In this document: positions 18,109 to 27,250 of the stretch, in pieces
Layout: each line of letters starts with the position of its first letter
How positions within the stretch are numbered: position 1 is the first letter of the stretch
Assembly (NCBI RefSeq): GCF_013141695.1
Contig: NZ_WHNY01000028.1
Coordinates: forward strand, 62,001-126,000
Length of the DNA stretch: 64,000 nt
Origin: Paenibacillus plantarum
GTDB lineage: Bacteria; Bacillota; Bacilli; Paenibacillales; NBRC-103111
Reading direction: 5' to 3'
The notes under the pieces: model-generated
Told to the model about the DNA's origin: nothing
Seen by the model: only the letters and a program-made list of their open reading frames with translations
Database searches by the model: none
Translations under genes and position numbers: made by a program

Positions 18109-18186
18109 GTTCCATCACCTATCTCTCCGTGTCAAGATTTATAACAGTAATCTTATTTTACACTAAAAAGAGTGGTTTGAGAACTA

Positions 18187-19716
18187 TTAATTTAACACTA
18201 AATCAATTCCGACGACACCAATAGGCGTTCCCATGTCATCTATAACGGATTTCGACAACGTGATGCATGGTTTTTTCGTAATAGCTGACACGTATTCTTC
18301 CGAAATGAAGAGCTCACCTGCCATTGCACGCTTCCACCATTCTCTTCCCTTGGCATTCACTAGCCCTGCTTCTGGCTGAGAGTAGATAAAGGTGCCATCT
18401 CCGCGATTCGACCATATCGCTTCTATCCCTGCTGTTTTCTTCAAAATCCCATGTAAATGCGAGGCATGCTTATCTTCGACCAACGATTTGATGTCAGGTA
18501 CGCGAACAAGCGCATTCAATAATTGTTTCATTTCTTCAATGTTGACATGAATAGTTCCCTGCTTGCTCTTCATGCCAACAGCTTGTATGGCCGTGATCAG
18601 CTCAGCGGAAGAACGATCTAAATTCTGATTAATATGCTGCAATCTCGAAACCTCGTGCCGCTGCTTCTTCATTTGATCCAGCGTATGCTCGACGCTCGAC
18701 ATCGTCTCATTCATCAAATCCACAACTTCTCCAAGAGATGTTCTGGTCCCAGTAACCAAAGAGGACTGGTGTTTCGTTGAACTCGTGGTACTAGCCACTA
18801 GGCTGTTCACATGCAGGATCAATGAAAAGATCGTATCGATCTTGCCTTTCATCACCTTCATCTCATCAATCCCATGTGTCACTGAAGCTTTCTCTTCTGC
18901 CACTGCAGCGACAACTTGCGCAACCCCACTTTCAATATCAGCAAGAAGCTCAGATGACTTCTGAACGGCTTCATGACTTTGCGCCGCTAGCTTCTTAATT
19001 TCTTGCGCTACCACGGAGAAGCCTCTTCCATGCTCACCAGCTCTAGCCGCTTCAATTGATGCATTCAAGGCAAGTAATGACGTTTGGGCCACGACCTCAG
19101 TAATGAACGTATTGATCTCTTCAATTTTCGACGTATGCTCGGTCAAATCTTGAATTTTCTTCTGCATCGTATCATTGTTCACATGCAAATCGTTCATTAC
19201 TTCATCTGTTGCATTCAAGGAGCGGCAGACGTCCACTACGGTATCTTTGGTTTGTTCACTTTCACGATGCATATGTAACGACGAATCCAGGATCTGATCA
19301 GCAGCTGCAGCCACTTGCTGTATCGCAGCAAAAGCTTCCTGGAGCTGTCCAGCGGCATGTTGGCTTCGTCCCTTCAATTCCTCTTCTCCTTGAATAGAGG
19401 CATCCGCAATTTGGAGAAGATGACCGATGGAACGATTGACCTCTTCTACTGCCGCTGCTAATCGATCCGCAACAACCTGAGATTCTTGAATAAATGTACG
19501 GAATTGTTCTTCGTGATCAAGAGCCCCTTGTTCTCGCTGTTTACCAGATGCACTAGTGCTTAGCAATGCCCCTAAGCCCATTAAGATAAAAACAGCGACG
19601 CTAACTACGGTAACCCATTTCGAAGCAGAAAATAAAGCGAATACATTTACAAGCATTCCAATAAGTGCAAAACCGTAAAACCAAGCTCTCTGCTTTGAAT
19701 CCGTCCACATATGCAA
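18187..19716 (-). CDS. Methyl-accepting chemotaxis-like protein with C-terminal Cache-like domain
   Basis: A 509-aa protein. Two short TM segments occupy residues about 10-50 with almost no external loop. The MCP signalling domain follows (about 80-370, hairpin tip [47 protein letters not shown]). The last about 115 residues resemble the distal part of a Cache/PAS-like ligand domain ([44 protein letters not shown]). Cache domains are normally extracytoplasmic and N-terminal, so a C-terminal one would be in the cytosol. The start is TTG at 19716, 8 nt after GGAGG; an ATG two codons later is the alternative. Confidence 0.88.
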   Translation of the reverse strand: MHMWTDSKQRAWFYGFALIGMLVNVFALFSASKWVTVVSVAVFILMGLGALLSTSASGKQREQGALDHEEQFRTFIQESQVVADRLAAAVEEVNRSIGHLLQIADASIQGEEELKGRSQHAAGQLQEAFAAIQQVAAAADQILDSSLHMHRESEQTKDTVVDVCRSLNATDEVMNDLHVNNDTMQKKIQDLTEHTSKIEEINTFITEVVAQTSLLALNASIEAARAGEHGRGFSVVAQEIKKLAAQSHEAVQKSSELLADIESGVAQVVAAVAEEKASVTHGIDEMKVMKGKIDTIFSLILHVNSLVASTTSSTKHQSSLVTGTRTSLGEVVDLMNETMSSVEHTLDQMKKQRHEVSRLQHINQNLDRSSAELITAIQAVGMKSKQGTIHVNIEEMKQLLNALVRVPDIKSLVEDKHASHLHGILKKTAGIEAIWSNRGDGTFIYSQPEAGLVNAKGREWWKRAMAGELFISEEYVSAITKKPCITLSKSVIDDMGTPIGVVGIDLVLN

Positions 19717-19793
19717 CCGGAACTCCTCCCAAAAGGAACAAAATGTTAGTTTTTGTTACATTATATCGAATATAGGAGGGCTTGAAAAGAATT

Positions 19794-19822
19794 AAAAAAC
19801 GGAGACCCTCTCAGGTCTCCGT
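19794..19822 (-). terminator. Terminator of the SASP-like gene
   Basis: ACGGAGACC and GGTCTCCGT form a perfect 9-bp stem with a 6-nt loop, followed on the minus strand by TTTTTTAAT. It begins 20 nt after the stop of the 39-codon gene. Confidence 0.87.
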
Positions 19823-19842
19823 CTTTCCAACAACGCTATTTG

Positions 19843-19962
19843 TTATTTATTTTGGTTTTGTGTGTTGTTTTGTTGCTGCTTATTAGGTACCGCTACTTCA
19901 GTAGCAAATTCCGCGTCTTGCGCTGCTTTCTTGTTGTTGTTGTTGTTCTTGTTCTTTGCCAT
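19843..19962 (-). CDS. Short Asn/Gln/Lys-rich protein, possible gamma-type SASP
   Basis: A 39-aa ORF starting at the ATG at 19962 after an excellent AGGAGGTGATTGAC ribosome-binding site and ending just before a strong terminator, so it is very likely a real gene. The product opens MAKNKNNNNNKKAAQD, contains EFATEVAVPN and ends in a Gln/Asn run. The E-F-A-T-E core and the Asn/Gln-rich composition recall gamma-type small acid-soluble spore proteins (SspE), which store amino acids in spores. It is much shorter than Bacillus SspE and has a single unit. I could not make out a clear sigma-G promoter. Confidence 0.65.
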   Translation of the reverse strand: MAKNKNNNNNKKAAQDAEFATEVAVPNKQQQNNTQNQNK

Positions 19963-20037
19963 GTCAATCACCTCCTGTATGAGTATCTTTTCCCAAACAG
20001 GATTTTTTATGAATTTCTTTTAGCACAAAATTAACCA

Positions 20038-20688
20038 TTAAAGTGCTTTGGCTGGAGCCAATATTTCATCCTTCAGCTGCTTCCAAATGACCTCGGTGAC
20101 TTTGCCATTCCCTTTTTTCACCACGAATACCTTGACCGTCTTTTTACCCCATTCTTTATAGACCTGATCCTTCGTGTTGAAATAAAGATCAATTTTCTTC
20201 CCTTTAATCGCACTTCCAGTATCTGCAACAACCCCGTAACCGTAACCCGGAATAAACAGTACAGTACCTAATGGGAACACCCTGGTGTCTGCCGCAATTG
20301 TTGATAACGCCTTATCATCACGCATGACTTTCATGCCCGAATACGTGATTCCATAAGACGGATGGTCCGGATTTTTTCCTGTTGATTCTTTACCCGCAGA
20401 GTACCCAGTCGCTGTCACTTCAACTACCGTGTATTTGGATAAATCAGAATCCAAGTTGGGAATAAAGCGATAACTCGCTTGTTGCTGGTGCTCCTGTGCA
20501 ACAGGGCGTGCAACCGGAATCACCGCACCCGTTTGATTGTCCTGCTGATCTCGTATATGGGTATCGGTATTTGCCGCCCTATAGTTCCCCTGATAACTAG
20601 CCTCTTCTCCGAAAAGCACGACCATAACGGTAAGCACCATCCATGCCAAAATCCATTTGGATTGCTTCGAAGTATCGGTTATTTTCAT
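20038..20688 (-). CDS. 3D-domain protein (MltA/RlpA-like fold), membrane-anchored
   Basis: A 216-aa protein with an N-terminal TM or signal-anchor segment (about residues 11-28: [15 protein letters not shown]) and a C-terminal 3D domain (about 100-190), named for three conserved Asp residues. Visible motifs are [47 protein letters not shown] and KIDLYF. Related proteins (YuiC, YocH, Sps-like) act on peptidoglycan in resuscitation or sporulation. The ATG at 20688 has GGGGGAGG 9 nt upstream; longer readings lack a site. It is transcribed alone. Confidence 0.88.
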   Translation of the reverse strand: MKITDTSKQSKWILAWMVLTVMVVLFGEEASYQGNYRAANTDTHIRDQQDNQTGAVIPVARPVAQEHQQQASYRFIPNLDSDLSKYTVVEVTATGYSAGKESTGKNPDHPSYGITYSGMKVMRDDKALSTIAADTRVFPLGTVLFIPGYGYGVVADTGSAIKGKKIDLYFNTKDQVYKEWGKKTVKVFVVKKGNGKVTEVIWKQLKDEILAPAKAL

Positions 20689-20814
20689 CGTATTAAGCCT
20701 CCCCCTACTAATGTAGGCTTTCCATTTCCTTTCATCACTAAACCTCCACATACAGACTCACTGTATAACATGTCCTTCTTTTAACCACTTATTCACATCG
20801 AAACGGATTTTTGG

Positions 20815-20854
20815 GAACGCAAAAAAGCAGAGAAGTGACTAGCACTTCTCTGCT
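20815..20854 (-). terminator. Terminator of thrS
   Basis: AGCAGAGAAGTG pairs perfectly with CACTTCTCTGCT around a 5-nt loop, followed on the minus strand by TTTTTTGCG. It begins 22 nt after the thrS stop. Confidence 0.92.
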
Positions 20855-20875
20855 TCTTATAGGAACAAATGGGAG

Positions 20876-22810
20876 TTACAGTTTGTTTTTGATTTCTTCT
20901 TGAATCATGTTGATGACTTCATTGATCGGCTGCGTACCTAGATCCCCTTGACCGCGTTTACGGATGGACAAACTTTCATTCTTCACTTCATTTTCGCCTA
21001 CGACAAGCATGAAAGGAATTTTCTCCAGTTGCGCTTCCCTGATCTTGTACCCTAGCTTCTCATTACGATTGTCCGCTTCAACGCGAATACCGGCTTCTCT
21101 TAGTTTCTCCGTAACTTGATTGGAGAACTCTTCGAACGCAGGTGAAACCGGAATAACCTTAGCTTGGGTTGGCATTAACCATGTTGGCAACGCGCCAGCG
21201 AAATTCTCAAGCAAGAAGGCTGTCATACGCTCCATTGTGGAGATGATTCCTCTATGGATTACGACTGGGCGGTGTTTCTGACCGTCTTCCCCTGTGTATT
21301 CAAGTTGGAAGCGTTCAGGCAAAAGGAAGTCGATTTGCGCAGTCGAAAGCGTCTCTTCCTTCTTGAGCGCAGTCTTGATTTGAACGTCTAGTTTAGGACC
21401 GTAGAACGCTGCTTCGCCTTCAGCTTCATAGAATGGCAAGCCTAGTTCTTCAACTACTTCACGCAGCATACGCTGGGAAGTTTCCCACATTTGATCGTCT
21501 TGGAAATATTTCTCCGTGTCTTTCGGGTCACGGTAAGAAAGACGGAAACGGTAATCAGTAATTCCGAAATCTGCGTACACTTGACGGATCAATGTAACAA
21601 CGCGGGAGAACTCTTCTTTAATTTGATCCAAACGGCAGAAGATATGAGCGTCATTCAATGTCATTGCACGCACACGGTGCAAACCAGTCAAAGCACCTGA
21701 CATCTCATAACGGTGCATTGTGCCAAGTTCAGCGATACGAACCGGCAAATCACGGTAACTGCGCATGTCACTCTTGTACACCATCATATGGTGTGGACAG
21801 TTCATTGGACGAAGGACAAGCTCTTCATTGTCCATGATCATTTTCGGGAACATGTCTTCTTGGTAGTGCTCCCAGTGTCCAGAAGTTTTGTAAAGCTCAA
21901 CGTTAGCAAGTACAGGTGTGTACACGTGTTGGTAGCCTAGACGTTCTTCCAAATCGACGATATAGCGCTCCATAGTACGTCTTAGCTTCGCGCCATTTGG
22001 CAACCAAAGCGGTAGGCCTTGACCAACTTCACGGGAGAAAGCGAACATTTTAAGCTCACGACCTAGTTTACGGTGGTCACGCTTCTTCGCCTCTTCAAGC
22101 AAGTGCAAATGCTCATCCAATTGCGCTTTCTTAGGGAACGCAGTCCCGTAAATGCGTTGCAGCATTTTATTTTTTGCATCTCCACGCCAGTAAGCACCAG
22201 CAACACTCAACAATTTGAACGCTTTAATGCGTCCTGTTGACGGCAAATGCGGTCCGCGACAGAGGTCAAAGAATTCACCTTGATCATAGATCGTAAGAAC
22301 GGAATCTTCCGGTAGATCACGGATTAATTCTAGCTTGAACGGGTCTTCCATCTCTGTGAAAATACGAATCGCTTCCTCACGGGAAACAACGCGGCGTGTA
22401 ATCGCCAAATTTTCGTTTGAGATGCGCTCCATTTCCTTCTCGATTTTGATCAAATCTTCAGGGTTCAGCGGTGTTTCCAAATCGATATCATAGTAGAAGC
22501 CATCCTCAATCACAGGACCGATTCCTAGCTTAACTGCTTTATCGCCATAAATACGCTTGATCGCTTGTGCCATCAAATGCGCTGTGCTATGACGGTACAT
22601 TTCTAGTCCTGCTTCGCTATCCAGCGTTAAGATTTCAACATCAGCATCATGATCCAGAGCGAAGGATAAATCCACGGATTTCCCGTTTACTTTACCGCCT
22701 ACTGCATTTTTCTTCAGACCGGATGAAATGGATTCCGCTACTTGCTCAATCGTCGTCCCCACTGCATACTCTCTCACTGCGCCATCTGGTAATTTTACTT
22801 GTACAACCAT
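20876..22810 (-). CDS. thrS: Threonine-tRNA ligase
   Basis: A 644-aa threonyl-tRNA synthetase. The order is a TGS domain (1-62), an editing domain (about 63-240, with [13 protein letters not shown] and the Cys/His site [12 protein letters not shown]), a class II core (motif 2 [12 protein letters not shown] region, motif 3 [20 protein letters not shown]) and an anticodon-binding domain (about 545-644). Core zinc ligands are in PMNCPHHM and HRG. The length equals Bacillus ThrS. GGAGG precedes the ATG. Expression is controlled by the Thr-specific T-box leader directly upstream. Confidence 0.98.
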   Translation of the reverse strand: MVVQVKLPDGAVREYAVGTTIEQVAESISSGLKKNAVGGKVNGKSVDLSFALDHDADVEILTLDSEAGLEMYRHSTAHLMAQAIKRIYGDKAVKLGIGPVIEDGFYYDIDLETPLNPEDLIKIEKEMERISNENLAITRRVVSREEAIRIFTEMEDPFKLELIRDLPEDSVLTIYDQGEFFDLCRGPHLPSTGRIKAFKLLSVAGAYWRGDAKNKMLQRIYGTAFPKKAQLDEHLHLLEEAKKRDHRKLGRELKMFAFSREVGQGLPLWLPNGAKLRRTMERYIVDLEERLGYQHVYTPVLANVELYKTSGHWEHYQEDMFPKMIMDNEELVLRPMNCPHHMMVYKSDMRSYRDLPVRIAELGTMHRYEMSGALTGLHRVRAMTLNDAHIFCRLDQIKEEFSRVVTLIRQVYADFGITDYRFRLSYRDPKDTEKYFQDDQMWETSQRMLREVVEELGLPFYEAEGEAAFYGPKLDVQIKTALKKEETLSTAQIDFLLPERFQLEYTGEDGQKHRPVVIHRGIISTMERMTAFLLENFAGALPTWLMPTQAKVIPVSPAFEEFSNQVTEKLREAGIRVEADNRNEKLGYKIREAQLEKIPFMLVVGENEVKNESLSIRKRGQGDLGTQPINEVINMIQEEIKNKL

Positions 22811-22851
22811 CTTCCCTGCCTCCTAATTGTGTAAGTGAATAGTGAATTGAA

Positions 22852-23136
22852 CGCAAAAAAGCACACTTCATCCCATAAAGGGACGAGTGCGCTCAGCTCG
22901 TGGTTCCACCCTAGTTCGATTCGCTCTAACCCAAAGGGAAAGTCGAATCCTCATCAGCATTCGTTAACGGGAATGATTCCGGTACTGTATAGTATCGCAC
23001 CTGCAAGTCAGGTCGAATTCCACAATACGGCTACAAAGGGGTAAACAATCCGATTCGCTGAAGGAGATTGCAGCCTGGTCTCCTCTCTCTGAGCAGTTCA
23101 TACAGAAAGTTCTTGTCTTTGATACTAACGCCTTCG
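22852..23136 (-). promoter_or_regulatory. T-box leader of thrS (Thr specifier ACC)
   Basis: On the minus strand the leader shows stem I with an AGAGAG...GGCTGCAA distal element and a base stem TATCAAAG/CTTTGTA. The specifier ACC (Thr; 23040-23042) lies next to that base stem. The T-box sequence AGGGTGGAACCACG (22899-22912) pairs with the NCCA end of tRNA, and a terminator follows (GCGCACTCGTCCC/GGGATGAAGTGTGC then TTTTTT, 22855-22893). Uncharged tRNA-Thr should favour antitermination. The gap between ytxC and thrS holds nothing else. Confidence 0.93.
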
Positions 23137-23142
23137 ATCACT

Positions 23143-23171
23143 ATTATAAATGGCGAGAGGGGCAAGGTCAA
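23143..23171 (-). promoter_or_regulatory. Sigma-A promoter of the thrS leader
   Basis: On the minus strand, TTGACC (23166-23171) and TATAAT (23143-23148) have a 17-nt spacer. The -35 overlaps the stop codon of ytxC. Confidence 0.8.
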
Positions 23172-24115
23172 GGGGATAGTTGATCCTGCTTTTTGGCATC
23201 TCCGAGATAAAGGTCGCACGTGCGGCAATAACTGCACACCGATGTACGGTCTTCGAAGATTTGCCCTATCGTCTTAATAATCGTCAATTCAGGATCCCTT
23301 GTATGAATGTAAATGTTGGCAGGAGAGACCGTGATCAGTGTACTCACGATCATATCCTCGAAATTGATGTCCTTCTCCAACATCTCCATTCGAAAGCTGG
23401 CATCAAATTCATTCGCATCAATGGGTTCCATCCGATCATTCAGAATGACGAACTCATGGCCGCCTTTGTGAATGAGATGCGCTGCAGGTATTTTGGCCTC
23501 TTGAATGTAGACGAAATATTGTAGAAGCGAAATAAATTCCTGATACTGGCGGTCCATCATAAACTCATCAATCGCATATTCGGCAATTTCCCTTAGTTCT
23601 TCCCTATACTCCTGAATGCGGAATTTGAGGAAGCCATCTAAGCTAATCTGCGGATTCTCCTCGAGCAATGCGTTTATTTGTTCCTTGAGCAGCCCAATAC
23701 GACGAAGCCGACTTGGGGAGCTATTCATCAGCGGCAACCCTTCCAGCTCACTCTCTTGGATCAAGGATTGCTTACAGTAACCTTCGATGGCCTCAATGTC
23801 AGACTGCTTTTCATATTTAAAATCCTTAGTGATCAAGTTACGTAAAATGCTGGATTCCTTGTCCGCTACAATGTGGCTTGCCAACACTTCAGCTAGGCAA
23901 GCTCGTACTTGAACCTCATGAATATGTGGATCGTGGATCACACTTCCTGCTTCCGCTTCCACATAAATAAAAGCACGTGTTTCACACCAAGTGTAGGTAG
24001 TCGTCAAACCATTTTGGGCGATATGTAAATGCTGCAGCGCTTGCTTCACCTGTGCGCTTAGCGAACGTACATAGGATTCCTCGACATTGATTAGGGCAAT
24101 TGCAAACAGTTCCAT
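23168..24115 (-). CDS. ytxC: YtxC-like sporulation protein
   Basis: A 315-aa cytosolic protein resembling YtxC, a putative sporulation protein whose gene also precedes thrS in Bacillus; synteny supports the call. Segments seen include LDGFLKFRIQEYREELREIAEYAIDEFMMDRQYQEFISLLQYFV near residues 160-205 and a C-terminal CSYCRTCDLYL cysteine cluster that could bind a metal. The ATG at 24115 has AAGGAG 7 nt upstream; a 40-codon longer reading has none. The molecular function is unknown. The gene overlaps the thrS promoter. Confidence 0.82.
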   Translation of the reverse strand: MELFAIALINVEESYVRSLSAQVKQALQHLHIAQNGLTTTYTWCETRAFIYVEAEAGSVIHDPHIHEVQVRACLAEVLASHIVADKESSILRNLITKDFKYEKQSDIEAIEGYCKQSLIQESELEGLPLMNSSPSRLRRIGLLKEQINALLEENPQISLDGFLKFRIQEYREELREIAEYAIDEFMMDRQYQEFISLLQYFVYIQEAKIPAAHLIHKGGHEFVILNDRMEPIDANEFDASFRMEMLEKDINFEDMIVSTLITVSPANIYIHTRDPELTIIKTIGQIFEDRTSVCSYCRTCDLYLGDAKKQDQLSP

Positions 24116-24215
24116 GTGCTCACTCCTTCCATCTATGCATCCTCCTCTTAAGAGTATATGGTCGATGCGAGGGAGATATACAACGAACAATTTGCCATTT
24201 GCGTTAGAAGGGAAA

Positions 24216-24246
24216 ATGCAAAAAAGGAGCAGCACATGGCTGCCCC
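24216..24246 (-). terminator. Terminator of the 33-codon membrane-peptide gene
   Basis: GGGGCAGC and GCTGCTCC form an 8-bp stem (one G-U pair) with a 5-nt loop, followed on the minus strand by TTTTTTGC. It lies 22 nt after the small ORF stop and upstream of ytxC. Confidence 0.82.
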
Positions 24247-24268
24247 TCTCGAAAGTAAGGATGGCGCG

Positions 24269-24370
24269 TTACAACTGCTCTAGCAGAGTCTTAACCAGTA
24301 AGAATGGGAGAGCACCAATAGAGATGAAAGCAAAAAGGAATCCTTGTACAAAGCTTTTTAGCAGTTTCAC
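24269..24370 (-). CDS. Small hydrophobic membrane peptide, 33 aa
   Basis: A GTG-started ORF with CGGAGTGA 6 nt upstream encodes a 33-residue peptide beginning MKLLKSFVQGFLFAF. Residues about 7-27 form one hydrophobic segment, with basic residues only at the N-side. An independent terminator follows directly, so this is likely a real short gene rather than a leader of ytxC. I do not recognise it. Its position upstream of ytxC may hint at a sporulation or envelope role, but that is only position. Confidence 0.6.
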   Translation of the reverse strand: MKLLKSFVQGFLFAFISIGALPFLLVKTLLEQL

Positions 24371-24525
24371 AAAAATCACTCCGATCTTCAATCTCGAATT
24401 TGTGGTGTTCCCCCATTGTACTCTTATTGACCCGCGGTTACCTGAAGGTAAGCTTAATTTTCACTTAAAATGGTTAAGAAATCGGTGAATACATCGATGA
24501 TTTTGAGCAGGTGTTGAGTAAACTC

Positions 24526-24729
24526 GAGTTAGTCGGTTTCATCGACTATCTCCGGGCCCTTGCGCTCCATTTCATCCGAGATAGTCGGTTTTGTCGACTA
24601 TCTCGAGGCCCTTGACCTCGATTTCATCCGAGTTAGTCGGTTTTATCGACTATCTCGAGGCCCTTGACCTCGATTTCACCTGAGTTAGTCGGTTTCATCG
24701 ACTATCTCGAGGCTGTTGACTTCGAAGAC
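24526..24729. repeat. 52-bp tandem repeat, about four copies, each with a hairpin
   Basis: Units begin at 24526, 24578, 24630 and 24682; the last is partial. Each unit holds GAG(T/A)TAGTCG and CGACTATCTC as inverted arms around a 6-7 nt spacer, followed by a conserved G/C-richer linker (GAGGCCCTTGACCTCGATTT in the middle copies). The outer copies have diverged more. The rest of the gap between the 33-aa ORF and mqnC (24371-24525) shows no gene. Confidence 0.92.
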
Positions 24730-24790
24730 AAAAAAACGCTTATCCCTACAAATCCCTCATGTGGATTTGATAGCGGAAAAGCGTTATCGT
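24727..24790 (-). terminator. Terminator of mqnC
   Basis: On the minus strand, a long stem starting AACGCTT and CTATCAAATCC pairs with GGGATTTGTAG and AAGCGTT, then runs into TTTTTTT. It begins 10 nt after the mqnC stop. Confidence 0.85.
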
Positions 24791-24798
24791 TCTACAAT

Positions 24799-25935
24799 TT
24801 AGTTCTGCATCACAAAATCACGATCAATCTTCACATTCTCGTCGTCAAACACACGTAGAATCTGATACTTGGTGTTCCGCTGCGCAGGGATTTTGCCTGC
24901 TTGACGGATGATGTCCAGCGTCGAGGATACGTTGACCTTGTGCGTGGTGCCCGCCGCGGATACAACGTTCTCTTCGATCATGGTGCTGCCGAAGTCGTTG
25001 CAGCCATAGCTCAGCGTCTGCTTGCCAACCTCAGGTCCCATGGTGACCCATGAGGATTGGAAGTTCGGCACGTTGTCCAGCATGATGCGGCTGATCGCCA
25101 ACGTTTTCAAGTACTCTTCAGGCGTAACTTTCTCCGCCTTCATATTCGTGTTGTCCGGTTGGAACGTCCACGGAATGAATGCCAGGAAACCTGGTGTGTT
25201 CAGCTTCTGCAGCAGCACATCGTCTTGCGCATCGCGGATACGCAACATATGAAGAGCACGCTCTTCCATAGATTCGCCGAAGCCGATAACCATTGTACCC
25301 GTCGTGTGCATGCCTAGCTTGTGAGCCGTCTGCATGACATCCATCCAATCACGCCAAGAGCCTTTCAACTTGGAGATCTTGCGACGCGTGCGGTCATCAA
25401 GAATTTCTGCTCCGCCACCTGGCAACGAATCAAGTCCCGCTTCATGCAATTGACGAACGATTTCCTCAAGCGATAAACCGCCGGAAACATCTTTCATTTT
25501 CATAATTTCAGCGGGCGAAAAGGAGTGCATCGTGATATCGAAGCGCTTCTTAATTTCTTTCAAAATATTCGTATAGTAACTGAACGGTAGATTCGGATTC
25601 GTACCACCTTGCATAAGAATCTCAGTTCCGTCAACATCTAAGGTCTCTTGAATCTTCTGGAAAATTGTTTCATCCGGAAGTACATACCCTTCCGCGGAAC
25701 CCGGTGGACGGTAGAAAGCACAGAATCGGCAATACACATCACAGATGTTCGTGTAGTTAATATTCCGCCCAATCACGAAAGTCGTGATTGGATCTGGGTG
25801 CCATTTTTTCATAATCTGATTAGCGGTGTCGCCAATTTTCTCTATTTGATCGGATTCGAACAGCGTAATACATTCTTCTACATCAATTCGTCCGCCTGCT
25901 TGTGCTTTATTTAAAATGCGATCGATCGGTTTCAT
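24799..25935 (-). CDS. mqnC: Cyclic dehypoxanthinyl futalosine synthase
   Basis: A 378-aa radical SAM enzyme of the futalosine route to menaquinone, which cyclises dehypoxanthine futalosine. The [4Fe-4S] cluster motif CxxxCxxC is visible as CDVYCRFC near residue 67, followed by FYRPPGSAEGYVL. Later conserved segments are MQGGTNPNLPFSYY, HSFSPAEI, LPGGGAEILDDRTRR, TTGTMVIGFGES and NDFGSTMIEENVVSAAGTTH. Other mqn genes are not in the window. Its presence indicates menaquinone made via futalosine. GGAGTGAGTTGCA precedes the ATG. Confidence 0.95.
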   Translation of the reverse strand: MKPIDRILNKAQAGGRIDVEECITLFESDQIEKIGDTANQIMKKWHPDPITTFVIGRNINYTNICDVYCRFCAFYRPPGSAEGYVLPDETIFQKIQETLDVDGTEILMQGGTNPNLPFSYYTNILKEIKKRFDITMHSFSPAEIMKMKDVSGGLSLEEIVRQLHEAGLDSLPGGGAEILDDRTRRKISKLKGSWRDWMDVMQTAHKLGMHTTGTMVIGFGESMEERALHMLRIRDAQDDVLLQKLNTPGFLAFIPWTFQPDNTNMKAEKVTPEEYLKTLAISRIMLDNVPNFQSSWVTMGPEVGKQTLSYGCNDFGSTMIEENVVSAAGTTHKVNVSSTLDIIRQAGKIPAQRNTKYQILRVFDDENVKIDRDFVMQN

Positions 25936-25993
25936 TGCAACTCACTCCTTTACTTTCTGAAGGCTCGTATCCATTAATCGTACCATACTCATG

Positions 25994-26021
25994 CCAAAAA
26001 AGCAGCACAGGGCTGCTTTTT
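25994..26021 (-). terminator. Terminator of metC
   Basis: AGCAGC and GCTGCT form a short G+C-rich stem with a 5-nt loop and T runs on both sides (TTTTTTGG on the minus strand). It lies about 50 nt after the metC stop. Confidence 0.75.
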
Positions 26022-26071
26022 CCAGTCGTTATTCCTATGCAAATATGAATAATTTCTGAATACTACGGTGC

Positions 26072-27250
26072 TTAACCGCGCAAAGCTTGTTCCAAATCTT
26101 CAATGATATCTTCGATATCTTCTAGTCCAACCGAATATCTCACGAGACCATCTGTAATACCGCGCAATAAGCGAACTTCCTTGGGCATAGCAGCATGAGA
26201 CATCATGGCCGGATAGGACAAGATACTCTCTACAGCACCCAAGCTCACAGCAACGAGCGGGATTTTAACTTTACTTAGCAACTTCTTCGCTTTCTCGCCA
26301 GAGCCAACATCAAATGAGACGACAGCTCCATAACCGAGCGATTGCTTCTCATGAATTTCTCTACCTGGGTGGTTAGGCAGACCTGGGTAGTAAACCACGT
26401 CGATATCCGGTTGCTCGGTCAGCCATTGTGCTAATCTGCGAGCGCCCTTCTCGGACATTTCCATACGAGCTTGCAACGTTTTCATACCGCGAATGAGCAG
26501 CCATGAATCTTGAATGCCGAGCACGTTCCCCATGCCATTTTGAATTTGTTTCATACGACGACCGAGGCTGTCATTCGCTACAACAGCTAGTCCTGCTAGC
26601 ACATCACTGTGCCCGCCAAGAAATTTCGTTGCGCTATGCAGTACGATGTCAATGCCTAGCTCAATTGGACGTTGATGATAAGGTGTCATGAAGGTATTAT
26701 CCAACATCGTAAGCAGGTCATGCTCCTTCGCAAAAGCAGCAATCTCACCAATATCCGTAATACGAAGTGTTGGATTCGAAGGCGTCTCGATGAAAACGGC
26801 TCTCGTATTTGAACGTAGAGCTGCTCTCACCTCTGCGATGTTCGTCATATCTACAAACGTAGATTCCACACCCATACGATTCATAATCGTAGTTAGCAAA
26901 CGATAGGTACCGCCGTACACGTCTTCCGTACAAATGACATGATCTCCTTGCGACAACAACATCAACGCAGAAGAAATAGCTGCCATGCCAGAGGCGAACG
27001 CAAACCCACGCGTACCGCCCTCTAGCAATGCGATGTAATCCTCTAATGCTTGACGTGTCGGGTTACCAGACCGTGTGTAGTCGTATTCTTGGTTTGCTTC
27101 CAAATCAGCCTGATGAAAGGTTGAAGCCTGATACAGAGGCACGCTGGATGCCCCTGTTGCCTCATCAATTTCAGCGCCAAAATGGATCAGTCTTGTGGCG
27201 AATTTACCGTGCGGTTGGCGTTTCTCTTTATCTGAGGAAGAATGGCTCAT
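26072..27250 (-). CDS. metC: Cystathionine beta-lyase, Cys/Met metabolism PLP enzyme
   Basis: A 392-aa PLP enzyme of the Cys/Met family. Motifs are YDYTRSGNPTRQALE, FASGMAAISSAL, DVYGGTYRL, ETPSNPTLRITDI, DNTFMTPYHQRPIELG and SATKFLGGHSDVLAG, with Lys as the PLP site. In this operon (metA-metI-metC) it should split cystathionine to homocysteine, although gamma-lyase activity cannot be excluded from sequence. Its ATG overlaps the metI stop (ATGA). It is the last gene of the SAM-riboswitch operon. Confidence 0.92.
   Translation of the reverse strand: MSHSSSDKEKRQPHGKFATRLIHFGAEIDEATGASSVPLYQASTFHQADLEANQEYDYTRSGNPTRQALEDYIALLEGGTRGFAFASGMAAISSALMLLSQGDHVICTEDVYGGTYRLLTTIMNRMGVESTFVDMTNIAEVRAALRSNTRAVFIETPSNPTLRITDIGEIAAFAKEHDLLTMLDNTFMTPYHQRPIELGIDIVLHSATKFLGGHSDVLAGLAVVANDSLGRRMKQIQNGMGNVLGIQDSWLLIRGMKTLQARMEMSEKGARRLAQWLTEQPDIDVVYYPGLPNHPGREIHEKQSLGYGAVVSFDVGSGEKAKKLLSKVKIPLVAVSLGAVESILSYPAMMSHAAMPKEVRLLRGITDGLVRYSVGLEDIEDIIEDLEQALRG

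Noticed and set aside
24526-24729. CRISPR array
   Set aside because: Units are contiguous 52-bp repeats without unique spacers, and no cas genes are near.
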